Shown here: positions 1 through 12,161 of the stretch, piece after piece
Layout of the letters: each line of letters opens with the position of its first letter
How positions within the stretch are numbered: the stretch's first letter is position 1
Source: Rahnella ecdela
Lineage (GTDB): Bacteria > Pseudomonadota > Gammaproteobacteria > Enterobacterales > Enterobacteriaceae
Reading direction: 5' to 3'
Assembly (NCBI RefSeq): GCF_019049625.1
Contig: NZ_JAFMOY010000133.1
Coordinates: 595,406-659,405 of the forward strand
DNA: 64,000 bases
The notes under the pieces: generated by a model
What the model saw: only the letters and a program-made list of their open reading frames with translations
The model's database searches: none
What the model was told of the DNA's origin: nothing
Program-made: the position numbers and the translations under genes

Positions 1-1
1 T

Positions 2-2770
2 GCCCGAAATGATTCCCCGATCACCCGCGTGATGTTCAATCCCGGTGACACCATCAGCTGTCACGAAGGCTGGCAGTTGCAGGTTGAAGAAGTCGTTGAA
101 GACAAAGGCCTGTTAACCTACATCGGCACCCGTCTGGACACAGAAGAAACCGGCGTTGCGATGCGTGAAGTGCTCCTCGACAGCAAGCTGACATTCAGTA
201 AGCCGCAGGACCGTCTGTTTGCCGGTCAGATTGATCGTATGGATCGCTTCGCACTGCGTTTCCGTGCCCGTAAATATCAGCGCGAACAGTTCCGTCTGGA
301 ATTCGGTGGCCTGCGCGGTATGCGCGCCAGCCTGATCCCGCACCAGTTGCACATCGCTTACGAAGTCGGTCAGCGTCATGCTCCGCGCGTTTTACTGGCC
401 GATGAAGTCGGTCTGGGTAAAACCATCGAAGCGGGGATGATTATTCATCAGCAACTTCTGTCTGGCCGTGCCGAGCGTGTGCTGATCGTGGTGCCTGAAA
501 CCCTGCAACACCAGTGGCTGGTGGAAATGCTGCGCCGTTTCAACCTGCGCTTCTCTCTGTTTGATGATGACCGCTACGCCGAATCCGTACATGAAGCGAC
601 CAATCCGTTTGAAACTGAACAGCTGGTGATCTGTTCTCTGGACTTCGTGCGCCGCAATAAATCCCGTCTTGAGCAACTGTCTGATGCGGCATGGGACATG
701 CTGGTGGTCGATGAAGCCCACCATCTGGTGTGGAGCGAAGATGCGCCGAGCCGTGAATATCAGGTTATCGAGCAGCTTTCCCAGCAGATCCCAAGCGTCC
801 TGTTACTGACGGCAACGCCGGAACAACTCGGTCAGGAAAGCCACTTTGCGAGGCTGCGCCTGCTGGATCCGGATCGTTTCCACGATTACGAAGAATTTAT
901 CGAAGAACAGCAGCAATATCAGCCAGTGGCTGATGCCGTCACGCTGTTACTGAACAAAGAGCCGCTGACGCCTGAAGCACTGGCTCTGCTGGGTGAAAGT
1001 GTTGGCAACGCCGATACCGATGCTCTGCTGACCGCCGCCAATAAAGGTGATGAAGCGGCGGCGAAACAGCTGGTTTCCATGCTGATGGACCGCCACGGCA
1101 CCAGCCGCGTGTTGTTCCGTAACACCCGTAACGGTGTGAAAGGTTTCCCTGAGCGTCATCTGCATGCGGTGAAACTGCCGCTGCCGACGCAGTATCAGAC
1201 TGCGATTAAAGTTTCGGGCATTATGGGCGCGAAGAAAACCGCTGAAGCCCGTGCGCACGACATGCTGTATCCGGAGCAAATTTATCAGGAATTCGAAGGC
1301 GAGAACGCCACCTGGTGGAACTTTGATCCGCGCGTCGAATGGCTGCTCGGTTATCTGACCGCCAACCGCGACGAGAAAGTGCTGGTGATCTGCGCCAAAG
1401 CCGCCACCGCCTTACAGCTGGAGCAGGTTCTGCGTGAGCGCGAAGCGATCCGTGCCGCCGTGTTCCACGAAGGTTTGTCGATCATTGAACGTGACCGCGC
1501 TGCCGCTTACTTTGCATCACAGGAAGAAGGCGCGCAGGTTCTGCTGTGTTCTGAAATCGGCTCCGAAGGCCGTAACTTCCAGTTCGCCAGCAAAATGGTG
1601 ATGTTCGATCTGCCGTTTAACCCGGATCTGCTGGAACAGCGTATCGGGCGTCTGGATCGTATCGGTCAGCAAAATAATATCGACATCATGGTGCCTTACC
1701 TCGAGCAGACCGCGCAGTCGGTGCTCGTGCGCTGGTTTCATGAAGGTCTGGACGCGTTCGAACATACCTGTCCGACCGGCCGTACCATTTATGACAGCGC
1801 TTACGGACAATTGATTGCCTTCCTGGCCACTCCTGCCGAGCAGGCCGGTCTGGACGAATTCATTCTCGAATGCCGCTCAGAACATGACGCGCTGAAAGAA
1901 AAGCTGGAAAATGGCCGCGACCGTCTGCTGGAGATGCATTCCAACGGCGGCGAACGTGCGCAGCAACTGGCGAAAGAGATTGGCGAACAGGATAACGACG
2001 TTAATCTGGTGAATTTTGCGCTGAACCTGTTCGACATCGTCGGCATCAATCAGGACGATCGCAGCGATAATCTGATCGTGCTGACGCCTTCAGATCATAT
2101 GCTGGTGCCGGATTTCCCGGGGCTGCCGGAAGACGGCTGTACCGTGACGTTCGACCGTGAACAGGCGCTGTCTCGTGAAGATGCGCAGTTCATCAGCTGG
2201 GAACACCCGATCGTGCGTAATGGTCTGGACTTGATCCTTTCCGGCGATACCGGCAGTTGTGCGGTTTCGATCCTGAAAAACAAAGCGCTGCCGGTCGGTA
2301 CCCTGCTGGCTGAACTGGTTTACGTGGTGGAATGTCAGGCGCCGAAACACCTGCAGCTGACCCGTTTCCTGCCACCGACACCGGTGCGTATGTTGATGGA
2401 TCGCAAAGGCACCAACCTGGCTGCTCAGGTAGAATTCGAAAGCTTTAACCGCCAGCTGAACGCCATCAACCGTCATAACTCCAGCAAGCTGGTAAATGCG
2501 GTTCAGCAGGATGTTCACGCCATGCTGCAACAGGCAGAAGCGAAAATCGCTGAACAGGCACGTGCGCTGATTGAAGCGGCGAAGGTTGAAGCCGACGAGC
2601 AACTGACCCAGGAACTGGATCGCCTGAAAGCGCTGAAGGAAGTGAACCCGAACATTCGTGATGACGAACTGGAATCGGTAGACTCTAACCGCAAGCAGGT
2701 GCTGGCGAATCTGAACGATGCCAGCTGGCGTCTGGATGCTATTCGCCTTGTGGTGGTCAGCCACCAGTAA
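2..2770 (+). CDS. rapA: RNA polymerase-associated SWI2/SNF2 ATPase RapA (5' end cut by window)
   Basis: RapA (HepA) is a Swi2/Snf2 ATPase that binds RNA polymerase and helps recycle it after transcription. The reading frame is open from base 2, so the gene starts outside the window; by alignment with the 968-residue E. coli protein about 43 N-terminal residues are missing. Visible motifs are Walker A (DEVGLGKT), the DEAH box (VVDEAHHL), motif III (LLTATP), and the helicase C motifs GSEGRNFQ and [11 protein letters not shown]. The GTG at 29 is internal, not the start. A rho-independent terminator follows directly. Confidence 0.97.
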   Translation, partial: ARNDSPITRVMFNPGDTISCHEGWQLQVEEVVEDKGLLTYIGTRLDTEETGVAMREVLLDSKLTFSKPQDRLFAGQIDRMDRFALRFRARKYQREQFRLEFGGLRGMRASLIPHQLHIAYEVGQRHAPRVLLADEVGLGKTIEAGMIIHQQLLSGRAERVLIVVPETLQHQWLVEMLRRFNLRFSLFDDDRYAESVHEATNPFETEQLVICSLDFVRRNKSRLEQLSDAAWDMLVVDEAHHLVWSEDAPSREYQVIEQLSQQIPSVLLLTATPEQLGQESHFARLRLLDPDRFHDYEEFIEEQQQYQPVADAVTLLLNKEPLTPEALALLGESVGNADTDALLTAANKGDEAAAKQLVSMLMDRHGTSRVLFRNTRNGVKGFPERHLHAVKLPLPTQYQTAIKVSGIMGAKKTAEARAHDMLYPEQIYQEFEGENATWWNFDPRVEWLLGYLTANRDEKVLVICAKAATALQLEQVLREREAIRAAVFHEGLSIIERDRAAAYFASQEEGAQVLLCSEIGSEGRNFQFASKMVMFDLPFNPDLLEQRIGRLDRIGQQNNIDIMVPYLEQTAQSVLVRWFHEGLDAFEHTCPTGRTIYDSAYGQLIAFLATPAEQAGLDEFILECRSEHDALKEKLENGRDRLLEMHSNGGERAQQLAKEIGEQDNDVNLVNFALNLFDIVGINQDDRSDNLIVLTPSDHMLVPDFPGLPEDGCTVTFDREQALSREDAQFISWEHPIVRNGLDLILSGDTGSCAVSILKNKALPVGTLLAELVYVVECQAPKHLQLTRFLPPTPVRMLMDRKGTNLAAQVEFESFNRQLNAINRHNSSKLVNAVQQDVHAMLQQAEAKIAEQARALIEAAKVEADEQLTQELDRLKALKEVNPNIRDDELESVDSNRKQVLANLNDASWRLDAIRLVVVSHQ

Positions 2771-2777
2771 GCCCGAC

Positions 2778-2810
2778 GGGATGCAGACAGTCTGCATCCC
2801 TTCTTCTTTT
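2778..2810 (+). terminator. rapA rho-independent terminator
   Basis: A perfect 10-bp stem (gggatgcaga / tctgcatccc) with a 3-base loop is followed by a T-rich tract. It starts 7 bases after the rapA stop codon. Confidence 0.85.
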
Positions 2811-2836
2811 AAAACCGGACACAGACTGAAACCGCT

Positions 2837-3538
2837 ATGAGCGAACATCAACCGAACATCCCTGAGCCTTCCAAAACCCGGCCGCTGGAGAATTACAATC
2901 CGCCGACCGATCCCTGGTTACAGGTGATTTTTCAGGATGAACACATCATGGTGGTGAATAAGCCGAGCGGACTGCTTTCAGTGCCAGGTAAATTAGCCGA
3001 GCATCAGGACAGCCTGATGACACGTATTCAGCAGGAATTCCCGGAAGCCGAATCGGTCCATCGTCTGGATATGTCGACCAGCGGCGTGATCGTGGTGGCG
3101 CTGACTAAGGACGCAGAGCGCGAACTGAAACGTCAGTTCCGCGAGCGCGAAACCAAGAAAGTGTACATCGCGCGGGTCTGGGGACGGGTTGAAGAAGATT
3201 ACGGCATTATCGATTTGCCGCTGATTTGCGATTATCCCAACCGGCCGAAACAGAAAGTCTGCCATGAGACCGGCAAGAAAGCGCTGACGCAGTATGAAGT
3301 GATGTCCTGGGATGAAGACGGCACCACGCGGGTGAAACTGCGCCCTATCACCGGACGTTCACACCAGCTGCGCGTACATCTTCTGGCGCTGGGTCATCCG
3401 ATTCTGGGTGATAAGTTTTATGCCCATCCACAGGCGCTCGCCGCTGCGGAACGTCTGCAACTGCATGCGCAGGAGCTGTCGTTTTACCATCCGATAACCG
3501 ATGCGCCGCTGGTGTTTAACTGCGAACCGGATTTCTGA
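2837..3538 (+). CDS. rluA: Dual-specificity rRNA/tRNA pseudouridine synthase RluA
   Basis: RluA converts U746 of 23S rRNA and U32 of some tRNAs to pseudouridine. The 233-residue product carries the family catalytic motif HRLD at residues 75-78 (Asp78 as nucleophile) and the conserved blocks GLLSVPG and LKRQFRERE, then ITGRSHQLRVH. It is about 14 residues longer at the N-terminus than E. coli RluA (219 aa); an alternative start inside this extension is not obvious because no ATG precedes the conserved ENYNPP block. It sits between rapA and djlA as in E. coli. Confidence 0.95.
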   Translation: MSEHQPNIPEPSKTRPLENYNPPTDPWLQVIFQDEHIMVVNKPSGLLSVPGKLAEHQDSLMTRIQQEFPEAESVHRLDMSTSGVIVVALTKDAERELKRQFRERETKKVYIARVWGRVEEDYGIIDLPLICDYPNRPKQKVCHETGKKALTQYEVMSWDEDGTTRVKLRPITGRSHQLRVHLLALGHPILGDKFYAHPQALAAAERLQLHAQELSFYHPITDAPLVFNCEPDF

Positions 3539-3567
3539 CGGATGTCAGGGTATAAATGAACAAGAAA

Positions 3568-3591
3568 AAAGGCGCTGAATTCAGCGCCTTT
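3568..3591. terminator. Bidirectional terminator between rluA and djlA
   Basis: A 24-bp perfect palindrome centred on gaattc (ggcgctgaattcagcgcc core) is flanked by A and T runs. It lies between the convergent genes rluA and djlA and can serve both. Confidence 0.85.
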
Positions 3592-3626
3592 CGTTTATTA
3601 AAATTGTTTCTTCAGACCGCAGCGGC

Positions 3627-4448
3627 TTACTTGAAGCCTTTCTCTCGCTTAATCAGATCATACGCAGCCTGAATTGCCTGCGCTTTCTCCTTGGCCATTT
3701 CCATCATTTCCGGCGGCAAACCTTTGGCGACAAGTTTATCCGGATGGTGCTCGCCCATCAGTTTACGGTACGCACGCTTGATGGTCGTCGCGTCGTCAGT
3801 GGCGTTAACGCCCAGCACTTTGCAGGCATCCGCCAGCGTCGGGCCTTGCTGGGTCTGGTGATAACCGCCGCCATAGGAACGCCCGCCCTGCTGATGGCCG
3901 CCAAACTGCTGGCCGCCTTCCATCATGCGCAGGAACTGATCGAACTGCATCCGTGAAATCCCGAGTTCTTCGGCAATCACGTACAGCACTTCGCGTTCAT
4001 TAGGATGCAATGAACCGTCGGCGTACGCGGCCTGGATCTGAATTTCCAGAAAAGTCCGTATCAGGTCAAAACGACCAAAACATGCACTGCGCAGTTCGCG
4101 CATTTTTTCCCGCAAAGGATAATTGGCTTCTTTGCCGTCACGAAAGGCGCGCTGCGCGGCTTCGCGTTGCTCGCCATGCAGTTGCATACGTTCCATGTAA
4201 AGACTGGCGATTTGAATATCTGCTTCGGTAACTCTGCCTTTTGATTTAGTCAGATTCCCCATCACTTCAAACGTGGTGCGGAAAAAGATGGTTTGACGTG
4301 TCTGCTGATCGGCAAAATAACCCCGACGTTTCGCGGAACGCGCGGTATCAAACATATGCCCGATCAGCAACCCTGCAACAATTCCCCAGAAGCCTAAACC
4401 TGACCATAAGCCAAGGATAAGTCCGAGCAGTTTTCCCCAATACTGCAT
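3627..4448 (-). CDS. djlA: Membrane-anchored J-domain co-chaperone DjlA
   Basis: DjlA is a type III inner-membrane DnaJ-like protein that stimulates DnaK and is linked to Rcs capsule signalling. The 273-residue product has one N-terminal membrane segment (about residues 6-31, Gly-rich), a central TerB-like domain, and a C-terminal J domain with the essential HPD at 235-237. Length matches E. coli (271 aa). A Gly/His/Gln-rich linker at about 175-205 separates the two domains. It is transcribed divergently from lptD. Confidence 0.96.
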   Translation of the reverse strand: MQYWGKLLGLILGLWSGLGFWGIVAGLLIGHMFDTARSAKRRGYFADQQTRQTIFFRTTFEVMGNLTKSKGRVTEADIQIASLYMERMQLHGEQREAAQRAFRDGKEANYPLREKMRELRSACFGRFDLIRTFLEIQIQAAYADGSLHPNEREVLYVIAEELGISRMQFDQFLRMMEGGQQFGGHQQGGRSYGGGYHQTQQGPTLADACKVLGVNATDDATTIKRAYRKLMGEHHPDKLVAKGLPPEMMEMAKEKAQAIQAAYDLIKREKGFK

Positions 4449-4629
4449 ATACTCCTCAATTCGCCATGCCGTCGCTTAAAAATTGCTTTATCATAACCGG
4501 CATTTATCGTTGTGCCTAACGGCGGCAACGTAACAGGTGGGATTTAACACTAGCGCAACCATGATGAGTGAGATAGTCTCTGACCGTTTGCCGGCATGAT
4601 GCCTCTGATGACGGAACACCATTTTACGT

Positions 4630-7008
4630 ATGAAAAACAGACGTCTGAAAACACGCTTACCGACAATGCTGGCCGCCACAATCTGGTCAGTATTGTACAG
4701 TCACGGCGCAATGGCCGATCTCGCAGAACAATGTATGCTCGGCGTTCCGACCTATGACAAACCTTTGGTGCAGGGTGATCCTAATTCACTGCCTGTGACC
4801 ATTAATGCCGATAAGGCGACAGGTAATTATCCCGACAGCGCGTTGTTTAGCGGCAACGTTAACGTTGTTCAGGGTAACAGCACGCTGGACGCTGATCAGG
4901 TTCAGCTCAATCAAATCGCGAATCCTAATCAGCCAGCGCCAACCCGCACCGCCACTGCGACCGGGAACGTGCGTTATAACGATAACCAAATCAAGCTGAA
5001 TGGCCCGAAAGGCTTTGCAAACCTGACCACGAAAGACACTGATGTTCAGGATGGTGATTATCAGATGGTGGGCCGTCAGGGTCGTGGCCAGGCTGATAAG
5101 ATGAAGCAGCGTGACAACAACCGCTACACCATCATGGATAACGGCACGTTTACGACCTGTCTGCCAGGTGATAACAGCTGGAGCGTCGTCGGTTCAGAAG
5201 TGATTCAGGACCGCCAGGAAGAAGTGGCTGAAATCTGGAATGCACGTTTCCATATCGGTCCTGTTCCGGTGTTCTACAGCCCGTACATGCAATTACCGAT
5301 TGGGAATAAGCGCCGTTCCGGTTTCCTTATCCCTAACGCCAAATACAGCACCAACAATGGTTTAGGCCTGACGGTTCCTTATTACTGGAACATTGCGCCA
5401 AACTACGATGCCACGATCACACCAAACTACATGAGTACGCGTGGTCTGCAGCTGCAGAACGAATTCCGTTACCTGACCGTCGCCGGTGCTGGCCTGATGG
5501 AGTTCGATTATCTGGGCAATGATAAGAAAATCGACGATCAGTTCCTGAAAGATGAAGGCCGTACCAGCGATAACACCACCAAACGCTGGATGTACTACTG
5601 GCGTCATTCTGGTGTTTACGATCAGGTGTGGCGTTTCAACGTCGATTACACCAAGGTCAGTGACCCTTACTACTTCACCGATTTCGATTCAAAATACGGT
5701 TCCAGTACCGATGGTTATTCCACGCAGAAATTCAGCGTAGGTTACGCCAACGAAAACTGGGACGTGACGCTGGCCAGTAAACAGTTCCAGGTCTTTACTG
5801 ATTACGGTAACCAGAATGCTTACCGTGCCCAGCCACAGCTGGATATTAACTACTATAAAAACGATTTTGGCCCGTTCGACCTGCACCTGTACGGTCAGGC
5901 GGTGAAGTTCACCAGCGTGAACCCGGATAACCCGGAAGCAGTACGTACGCACTTCGAACCGACGCTCAGCCTGCCGCTCAGTAATGGCTGGGGCAGTCTG
6001 GATAACGAAATCAAGCTGATGGCAACCCACTATCAGCAGGATATTCCGGATGCGTATTATGATGCGAACCCGGACACCAAGCTGCGTTCTTCCGTGAACC
6101 GCGTGATGCCTGAGTTTAAGACCGACGGCAAAATGGTGTTTGACCGCACGATGGACTGGGACAGTGATTACACCCAGACCCTCGAGCCGCGAGTGCAATA
6201 CCTGTACATTCCGTACCGTAACCAAAGCTCGATCAATACCTATGACTCCACGTTGCTGCAGTCCGACTACACTGGTCTGTTCCGTGATAAGAGCTACAGT
6301 GGCCTTGACCGCATTGCCTCGGCGAATCAGGTAGCGAGCGGTTTAACCACCCGTATTTACGACGAAAATCTGGAAGAACGCTTCAACGCTTCTGCCGGAC
6401 AGATTTATTACTTCCAGCCACCACGTACGGGCGATCAGAACAGCGTGCTGGATAAAAGTGATGACACCGGTAGCCTGGTTTGGGCGGGTGACACTTATTA
6501 CAAAATCAATAACTTCTGGGGCGTTCGCGGCGGTGTGCAATATGACACCCGTCTGGATGCGCTGGCCCTTGGCGATGCGGTGCTTGAGTATCGCGCTGAC
6601 TCGGAAAGAATGATTCAGTTGAGCTACCGTTATGCCAGCCCGGAATATATTCAGGCTACGTTACCTCAGGTGACTAACCCGGGGTATCAGGACGGTATTT
6701 CGCAGGTCGGCGGTATCGCCAGCTGGCCGATTGCCGACCGCTGGTCCATCGTTGGTGCGTATTATTACGATACCAAAGCACAGCAGAGCGCTGACCAATT
6801 AATCGGCCTGCAATACAATACCTGCTGCTGGGCAGTCAATGTTGGCTACGAACGTAAGATCACCAACTACGACACGACCAAGTCCGAAAGTAAGTATGAT
6901 AATAAGATTGGTTTCAATATTGAACTTAGGGGCCTCGGTAACAATCAAACCCTCGGAACAAAAGAAATGTTGGCCAGCGGCATACTGCCATATCAGCGAG
7001 CTTTCTAA
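4630..7008 (+). CDS. lptD: LPS-assembly outer-membrane protein LptD
   Basis: LptD is the 26-strand beta-barrel that, with lipoprotein LptE, inserts lipopolysaccharide into the outer leaflet. The 792-residue product (E. coli 784) has a signal peptide ending AMA at about residue 29, an OstA/LptA-like N-terminal domain, and a barrel ending in Phe. The four conserved cysteines of the interdomain disulfides are present: Cys35, one in TTCLPG near 178, and a CC pair near 737. It begins the operon lptD-surA-pdxA-rsmA-apaG-apaH, in E. coli order. Confidence 0.97.
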   Translation: MKNRRLKTRLPTMLAATIWSVLYSHGAMADLAEQCMLGVPTYDKPLVQGDPNSLPVTINADKATGNYPDSALFSGNVNVVQGNSTLDADQVQLNQIANPNQPAPTRTATATGNVRYNDNQIKLNGPKGFANLTTKDTDVQDGDYQMVGRQGRGQADKMKQRDNNRYTIMDNGTFTTCLPGDNSWSVVGSEVIQDRQEEVAEIWNARFHIGPVPVFYSPYMQLPIGNKRRSGFLIPNAKYSTNNGLGLTVPYYWNIAPNYDATITPNYMSTRGLQLQNEFRYLTVAGAGLMEFDYLGNDKKIDDQFLKDEGRTSDNTTKRWMYYWRHSGVYDQVWRFNVDYTKVSDPYYFTDFDSKYGSSTDGYSTQKFSVGYANENWDVTLASKQFQVFTDYGNQNAYRAQPQLDINYYKNDFGPFDLHLYGQAVKFTSVNPDNPEAVRTHFEPTLSLPLSNGWGSLDNEIKLMATHYQQDIPDAYYDANPDTKLRSSVNRVMPEFKTDGKMVFDRTMDWDSDYTQTLEPRVQYLYIPYRNQSSINTYDSTLLQSDYTGLFRDKSYSGLDRIASANQVASGLTTRIYDENLEERFNASAGQIYYFQPPRTGDQNSVLDKSDDTGSLVWAGDTYYKINNFWGVRGGVQYDTRLDALALGDAVLEYRADSERMIQLSYRYASPEYIQATLPQVTNPGYQDGISQVGGIASWPIADRWSIVGAYYYDTKAQQSADQLIGLQYNTCCWAVNVGYERKITNYDTTKSESKYDNKIGFNIELRGLGNNQTLGTKEMLASGILPYQRAF

Positions 7009-7029
7009 GCCCGACGACACTTTTGAGTT

Positions 7030-7059
7030 CCCGTCCGCAGCCAGTTTCGTTCGGACGGG
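7030..7059 (+). other. Intercistronic hairpin between lptD and surA
   Basis: An 8-bp inverted repeat (cccgtccg / cggacggg, 14-base loop) lies in the 125-bp gap between lptD and surA. No T-run follows, so it is more likely an mRNA-stability or processing element than a full terminator. Confidence 0.45.
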
Positions 7060-7133
7060 GCTGATTTAGTGAAGACACTACGAACTCAGTGAAATTGAAA
7101 CCCGCGCTTGCGGATTAGACAAATGGAAAAAGT

Positions 7134-8429
7134 ATGAAGAACTGGAGAACACTTCTCCTCGGCGTGACGCTTTGTGCCAGCACTGCGTTTGCTGCCCCTC
7201 AGGAAGTTGATAAAGTTGCTGCCGTCGTGAACAACGGCGTCGTATTGCAAAGTGACGTAGATAGTCTGTTTAACTCCGTCAAACAGCAGGCCCAGCAGGC
7301 GAAACAACAGTTGCCAGATGATGCAACGTTGCGTCACCAGATCCTCGATCGCCTGATCATGGATCAGATCCAATTACAGATGGCGACCCGTATGGGGATC
7401 ACGCCAAACGATCAGGATGTGGATAAAGCTATCGCCAGTATCGCTCAGCAGAACAACATTTCAGTTGATCAGCTTCGCAGCCGCCTGGCGTATGACGGTA
7501 TGAACTACAACACCTACCGTGCCCAGATCCGCAAAGAAATGATCATCAGCGAAGTGCGTAACAGCGAAGTACGTCGTCGCGTCACTATCCTGCCTCAGGA
7601 AGTGGATCAGCTGTCCAAACAGGTAGCTGCGCAAAACGGCAGCGGTGCTGAATTCAACCTCAGCCATATCCTGTTACCATTGCCGGAAAACCCGTCTCAG
7701 GATCAGGTGGATTCTGCTGAGCAGCTGGCGAAGAAAATCGTTTCTGACCTGAATAATGGTGCGGATTTCGGCAAACTGGCAATCACCTATTCTGCTGACT
7801 CCCAGGCGCTGAAAGGCGGCAACATGGGCTGGGGCAAATTGCAGGAACTGCCTTCTCTGTTTGCACAGGCGTTAAGTACCGCTCAGAAAGGTCAGGTTAT
7901 CGGCCCGATCCGTTCAGGCGTTGGCTTCCATATCCTGAAAGTGAACGATATCCGTGGCGATAACAAAACCGTTTCCGTTACCGAAGTTCACGCCCGTCAC
8001 ATCCTGCTGAAACCTTCAGTGGTAATGACCGATGCGCAGGCGCGTGCAAAACTGGAACAAGTGGCTGCGGATATTAAGAGCGGCAAAGCGACCTTCGCTG
8101 ATGAGGCGAAACAGCTTTCTCAGGATCCGGGCTCTGCCAATCAGGGCGGCGATTTAGGCTGGGCTTCACCAGACATGTACGATCCGGCGTTCCGTGATGC
8201 ACTGATGAACCTGAAAAAAGGCGAAATGAGCGCACCGGTTCACTCTTCGTTCGGCTGGCACCTGATCCAATTGATCGACACCCGCCAGGTCGATAAAACA
8301 GATGCGGCGCAAAAAGAACGTGCTTACCGCATGCTGTTCAACCGCAAATTTGCGGAAGAAGCTCAGACGTGGATGCAGGAACAACGTGCTGAAGCGTATG
8401 TGAAAATTATGGATGGTAATGGAAAATAA
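7134..8429 (+). CDS. surA: Periplasmic chaperone and peptidyl-prolyl isomerase SurA
   Basis: SurA escorts unfolded outer-membrane proteins, LptD included, to the BAM complex. The 431-residue product (E. coli 428) starts with a signal peptide cleaved after AFA (about residue 20), followed by the SurA N domain and two parvulin domains: the first around 175-275 (HILLPLPEN to HILKVNDI), the second around 285-385 (ARHILLKPS to [10 protein letters not shown]). The short C-terminal segment completes the chaperone core. It lies 125 bp after lptD and its 3' end may overlap pdxA. Confidence 0.97.
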   Translation: MKNWRTLLLGVTLCASTAFAAPQEVDKVAAVVNNGVVLQSDVDSLFNSVKQQAQQAKQQLPDDATLRHQILDRLIMDQIQLQMATRMGITPNDQDVDKAIASIAQQNNISVDQLRSRLAYDGMNYNTYRAQIRKEMIISEVRNSEVRRRVTILPQEVDQLSKQVAAQNGSGAEFNLSHILLPLPENPSQDQVDSAEQLAKKIVSDLNNGADFGKLAITYSADSQALKGGNMGWGKLQELPSLFAQALSTAQKGQVIGPIRSGVGFHILKVNDIRGDNKTVSVTEVHARHILLKPSVVMTDAQARAKLEQVAADIKSGKATFADEAKQLSQDPGSANQGGDLGWASPDMYDPAFRDALMNLKKGEMSAPVHSSFGWHLIQLIDTRQVDKTDAAQKERAYRMLFNRKFAEEAQTWMQEQRAEAYVKIMDGNGK

Positions 8430-9426
8430 TACTTCCGTGACAAAGTCTGTGGTCATCACCCCCGGCGAGCCAGCCGGGGTTGGGCCGGATCTGGTACTCG
8501 CTCTGGCTCAGCAGGCATGGCCTGTTGAGTTAGTGGTATGCGCCGATCCGGCCCTGCTGCTTGAACGAGCAGAGAAACTGGGTCTGAGCATTCAGTTGCG
8601 CGATTATCAGCAAGGTCGTCCTCCGGAGCCTCAGGCGGCAGGCACACTGACCATTTTACCGGTTAAACTCGCCGTGCCTGTAACCGCCGGTAAACTGGAT
8701 GTCGCCAATGCGCCCTACGTGGTAGAAACGCTGGCGCGAGCCTGCGACGGTGCCATCAACGGTGAATTCTCAGCACTGATCACCGGCCCGGTTCAGAAAA
8801 GTATTATCAACGACGCTGGTATCCCCTTCATCGGTCATACCGAATTCTTCGCCGACCGCAGCCATTGCAACCGCGTTGTGATGATGCTGGCGACGGAAGA
8901 ATTGCGCGTGGCACTGGCGACCACGCACCTGCCTTTACTGGCAGTGCCGGGTGCGATTACCCGCGAATGCCTGCATGAAGTCATCACCATTTTGCATCAT
9001 GATCTGAAAACCAAATTTGGTATTACCGAGCCGCAAATTTATGTGTGTGGTCTGAATCCACATGCCGGCGAAGGTGGCCACATGGGGCACGAAGAGATCG
9101 ACATAATCATTCCAGCACTGGACGAACTGCGCCAGCAAGGGATGAATCTCATCGGCCCGCTGCCCGCTGATACGTTATTCCAGCCTAAATATCTGCAACA
9201 TGCCGATGCTGTTTTATCGATGTATCACGATCAGGGCCTTCCGGTGCTAAAATATCAGGGATTCGGTCGCGCAGTGAATATCACACTCGGCCTGCCTTTT
9301 ATCCGGACTTCCGTTGATCACGGTACCGCCCTTGAACTCGCCGCCACCGGCACCGCCGATGCGGGCAGTTTCAAGACAGCAATAAATCTCGCCATTCACA
9401 TGGCAAATAACAGCAACGATAAATAA
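8413..9426 (+). CDS. pdxA: 4-hydroxythreonine-4-phosphate dehydrogenase PdxA
   Basis: PdxA oxidises 4-phosphohydroxy-L-threonine in the DXP-dependent pyridoxal phosphate pathway. The [13 protein letters not shown] start block, [14 protein letters not shown] and [11 protein letters not shown] blocks carry the substrate and metal ligands. The ATG at 8413 would overlap surA by 17 bases and give 337 residues. ATG 8419 or GTG 8437 are possible; GTG 8437 is preceded by a GGA-containing stretch, does not overlap surA, and gives 329 residues, the E. coli length. The start is therefore uncertain. Confidence 0.95.
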   Translation: MVMENNTSVTKSVVITPGEPAGVGPDLVLALAQQAWPVELVVCADPALLLERAEKLGLSIQLRDYQQGRPPEPQAAGTLTILPVKLAVPVTAGKLDVANAPYVVETLARACDGAINGEFSALITGPVQKSIINDAGIPFIGHTEFFADRSHCNRVVMMLATEELRVALATTHLPLLAVPGAITRECLHEVITILHHDLKTKFGITEPQIYVCGLNPHAGEGGHMGHEEIDIIIPALDELRQQGMNLIGPLPADTLFQPKYLQHADAVLSMYHDQGLPVLKYQGFGRAVNITLGLPFIRTSVDHGTALELAATGTADAGSFKTAINLAIHMANNSNDK

Positions 9427-9431
9427 CAACA

Positions 9432-10259
9432 ATGAATAGTAGAGTCCACCAAGGTCACTTTGCCCGTAAACGTTTTGGGCAAAACTTCTTAACCGATCAG
9501 TTTGTTATCGATAGCATCGTATCGGCCATTCACCCTATGCCGGGCGAGGCTGTCGTTGAAATCGGTCCGGGTCTGGCGGCATTAACTGAGCCTGTCGCTT
9601 CACGCCTGGACAGCATGACGGTTATCGAACTCGACCGTGATCTGGCAACGCGTCTGGAAAATAACCCTAAGTATCAGGGCAAATTACGTGTCATTCAGTC
9701 TGACGCGATGAAAATCAATTTCGGCGAACTGTCTGAAGAACTCGGTCAGCCACTGCGCGTTTTTGGTAATCTGCCGTACAACATTTCTACGCCGCTGATG
9801 TTCCATTTGTTCACCTATACCAATGCCATCAAAGACATGCATTTTATGTTGCAGAAGGAAGTGGTAAACCGTCTGGTTGCAGGCCCGAACAGCAAGGCGT
9901 ATGGTCGTTTAACGGTGATGGCGCAATATTATTGCAACGTGATCCCGGTTCTGGAAGTGCCACCTGAATCCTTCACGCCGGCACCTAAAGTCGAATCCGC
10001 TGTGGTACGTTTAGTGCCGCATGAAGTGATCCCGTATCCGGTACCGGATATTCGCATCCTGAGCCGCCTGACCACCGACGCATTCAATCAGCGTCGCAAA
10101 ACAGTGCGTAACAGCCTCGGCCACCTGTTCACACCAGAGCAAATGACCGAACTGGGCTTAGATCTCAGCATGCGTGCTGAAAATATTTCTGTAGAGCAAT
10201 TCTGTAAACTGGCTAACTGGTTGTCCACACGACCTAAAACCCCGGAACCTCAGGAGTAG
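9432..10259 (+). CDS. rsmA: 16S rRNA dimethyladenosine transferase RsmA (KsgA)
   Basis: RsmA dimethylates A1518 and A1519 near the 3' end of 16S rRNA; loss gives kasugamycin resistance. The 275-residue product has the SAM motif [12 protein letters not shown], the acidic motif VIELDRDL, and the N6-adenine catalytic motif NLPYNIS near residue 115. It lies 5 bp after pdxA and 4 bp before apaG, so all three are translated from one message. Confidence 0.97.
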   Translation: MNSRVHQGHFARKRFGQNFLTDQFVIDSIVSAIHPMPGEAVVEIGPGLAALTEPVASRLDSMTVIELDRDLATRLENNPKYQGKLRVIQSDAMKINFGELSEELGQPLRVFGNLPYNISTPLMFHLFTYTNAIKDMHFMLQKEVVNRLVAGPNSKAYGRLTVMAQYYCNVIPVLEVPPESFTPAPKVESAVVRLVPHEVIPYPVPDIRILSRLTTDAFNQRRKTVRNSLGHLFTPEQMTELGLDLSMRAENISVEQFCKLANWLSTRPKTPEPQE

Positions 10260-10263
10260 CGTT

Positions 10264-10641
10264 ATGCTTAATTCGCCCCGCGTTTGTGTTCAGGTGCAAA
10301 GTATCTACGTTGAGTCGCAGTCGATACCGGAAGAAGAACGTTTTGTCTTCGCTTACACCATCACCATCCGCAATCTGGGGCGTTTTAATGTGCAACTGCT
10401 TCGCCGTTACTGGCTGATTACCAACAGTAACGGCCGCCAGACAGAAGTCCAGGGCGAAGGGGTTATCGGTGAACAGCCGCTAATCCTGCCGGGCAACGAA
10501 TTTCACTATACCAGCGGCGCGATTTTAGAAACGCCGCTGGGCACGATGGAAGGCCATTATGAAATGGTCGCACAAGACGGTGAAGCCTTCCGTGTGCCAG
10601 TTCCGGTCTTCCGCCTCGCCATCCCTACGCTGATAAATTAA
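10264..10641 (+). CDS. apaG: ApaG domain protein
   Basis: ApaG is a small immunoglobulin-like beta-sandwich protein of unsettled biochemical role; homologous domains occur in some F-box proteins, and it is nearly always coupled to apaH. The 125-residue product matches the E. coli length and keeps the YTITIRNLG and [13 protein letters not shown] blocks and the [14 protein letters not shown] block. A GGAG ribosome-binding site lies at the end of rsmA, 4 bp upstream. Confidence 0.95.
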   Translation: MLNSPRVCVQVQSIYVESQSIPEEERFVFAYTITIRNLGRFNVQLLRRYWLITNSNGRQTEVQGEGVIGEQPLILPGNEFHYTSGAILETPLGTMEGHYEMVAQDGEAFRVPVPVFRLAIPTLIN

Positions 10642-10646
10642 TCCTC

Positions 10647-11501
10647 ATGTCGACATATCTTATTGGTGATGTTCACGGCTGCATCGATGAACTCAAGGCG
10701 CTATTGGCGCAGGTGGATTTTAATCCGCAAAATGATGTCCTGTGGTTGACCGGTGATCTGGTCGCACGCGGTCCGTCCTCACTTGAAGTGCTGCGTTTTG
10801 TCAGTGGTTTGGGCGATTCGGTTCGCATGGTGCTGGGTAATCATGATTTGCATCTGCTGGCGGTGTACGCGGGGATCAGTTTTAACAAACCGAAAGATCG
10901 TATTACGCCTTTGCTTGAAGCCGAAGACGCGGATGAGCTGATTAACTGGCTGCGACGCCAGCCGGTGTTGCAGGTAGATGAAGAGCTGAAGCTGGTCATG
11001 GCGCACGCCGGGATCACGCCGCAGTGGGATCTCGAAACGGCGCAGATGTGTGCACGTGAAGTGGAATCCGTGCTGAGCAGTGATACCTATCCGCTGTTTC
11101 TGGATGCGATGTATGGCGATATGCCAAACAACTGGCATCCGGAGCTTTCCGGCCTGGCACGCCTGCGTTTCAGCACCAACGCCTTTACACGCATGCGCTA
11201 CTGTTTCCCTAACGGCCAGCTGGATATGATCTGCAAAGATGTGCCGGAAAGCGCACCAAAACCGCTCAAACCCTGGTTTGATATTCCGGGTCCGGTACAG
11301 GAAGCAGGTTACAGCATTGCGTTTGGTCACTGGGCATCGCTGGAAGGAAAAGGCGCACCGGAAGGTATTTACGCACTCGATACCGGCTGTTGCTGGGGAG
11401 GGGATCTGACAATGTTGCGCTGGGAAGATAAAACTTACTTCACGCAGCCGTCAAACCGTCACAGTGAAAAAGAACATTCTGAGATCCCCAAAGCGATTTA
11501 A
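10647..11501 (+). CDS. apaH: Symmetrical diadenosine tetraphosphatase ApaH
   Basis: ApaH hydrolyses Ap4A to two ADP, clearing a stress dinucleotide and removing Np4 caps from RNA. The 284-residue product is a calcineurin-type metallophosphatase: GDVHGC at residues 7-12, GDLVARGP, and GNHDLHLL are the metal-binding motifs. It is the last gene of the lptD operon, 5 bp after apaG, and a terminator follows. Confidence 0.97.
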   Translation: MSTYLIGDVHGCIDELKALLAQVDFNPQNDVLWLTGDLVARGPSSLEVLRFVSGLGDSVRMVLGNHDLHLLAVYAGISFNKPKDRITPLLEAEDADELINWLRRQPVLQVDEELKLVMAHAGITPQWDLETAQMCAREVESVLSSDTYPLFLDAMYGDMPNNWHPELSGLARLRFSTNAFTRMRYCFPNGQLDMICKDVPESAPKPLKPWFDIPGPVQEAGYSIAFGHWASLEGKGAPEGIYALDTGCCWGGDLTMLRWEDKTYFTQPSNRHSEKEHSEIPKAI

Positions 11502-11526
11502 CTCAATCGCAGGCAATCAGATAGCA

Positions 11527-11556
11527 AAAAGGCACCTGCGAAGGGTGCCTTTTACT
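11527..11556. terminator. apaH/folA bidirectional terminator
   Basis: Stem aaggcacc / ggtgcctt with a 7-base loop is flanked by an A-run and a T-rich run. It lies between apaH and the convergent folA. Confidence 0.8.
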
Positions 11557-11593
11557 TTTACTGCTGACTACCCGCTGTCATGCTACCTGCGGA

Positions 11594-12079
11594 TCAGGCG
11601 CGGCGATCGAGAATTTCGAAGCAATAACCGTGGGAGTTCTGCTCATCCGCATCATGGAATTCGCTGAACGTGCTTTCCCAGTCATCCGGCTCGTAATCAG
11701 GGAAATGCGTGTCGCCTTCCACTTCTGCATCAATGTGAGTGAGATATAAACGGTTAGCTTTTGGCAGAAGTTGCTCGTAAACGCGGCCTCCGCCCATCAC
11801 CATTACTTCTTCCACATCACCGGCCGCAGCCAGAGCAGCGTCAACGGACGTTACCCAGGTCACGCCTTCGTGTTCACCTGGTTTAGAGCTGATGACAATA
11901 TTCAGCCGGCCAGGCAAAGGGCGTCCGATTGACTCAAACGTCTTGCGTCCCATGATGACAGGTTTGTTAAGCGTATTACGCTTGAACCAGGCCAGATCAC
12001 CGGGTAAATGCCAAGGCATAGCGTTTTCCATGCCAATAACGCGATCGGTCGCCAGTGCGGCGATCAGGCTAATAATCAT
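11594..12079 (-). CDS. folA: Dihydrofolate reductase FolA
   Basis: FolA reduces dihydrofolate to tetrahydrofolate with NADPH and is the trimethoprim target. The 161-residue product (E. coli 159) starts with the canonical [13 protein letters not shown] strand, has the catalytic acid Asp28 (equivalent to Asp27 in E. coli) in LPGDLAWF, the NADPH block [11 protein letters not shown], and a Gly-rich [11 protein letters not shown] loop. It is transcribed toward apaH, as in E. coli. Confidence 0.97.
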   Translation of the reverse strand: MIISLIAALATDRVIGMENAMPWHLPGDLAWFKRNTLNKPVIMGRKTFESIGRPLPGRLNIVISSKPGEHEGVTWVTSVDAALAAAGDVEEVMVMGGGRVYEQLLPKANRLYLTHIDAEVEGDTHFPDYEPDDWESTFSEFHDADEQNSHGYCFEILDRRA

Positions 12080-12132
12080 TGTGAAGCCCTGTGTAAAAAA
12101 GAATTGGAGCGTGACCCGAAAAAAGAGCTGCC

Positions 12133-12161
12133 ACTATACGGAAAGCCCTATCAGCCGTCGA
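12133..12161 (-). promoter_or_regulatory. Candidate folA sigma-70 promoter
   Basis: On the reverse strand TCGACG (12156-12161) and TATAGT (12133-12138) are separated by exactly 17 bp, about 55 bp upstream of the folA ATG. The -10 element matches five of six consensus bases, the -35 four of six. Confidence 0.6.

Noticed and set aside
2090..2851. 253-codon reverse frame opposite rapA
   Set aside because: It is antisense to the well-supported rapA coding sequence and has the His/Gln/Arg-rich composition typical of such shadows.
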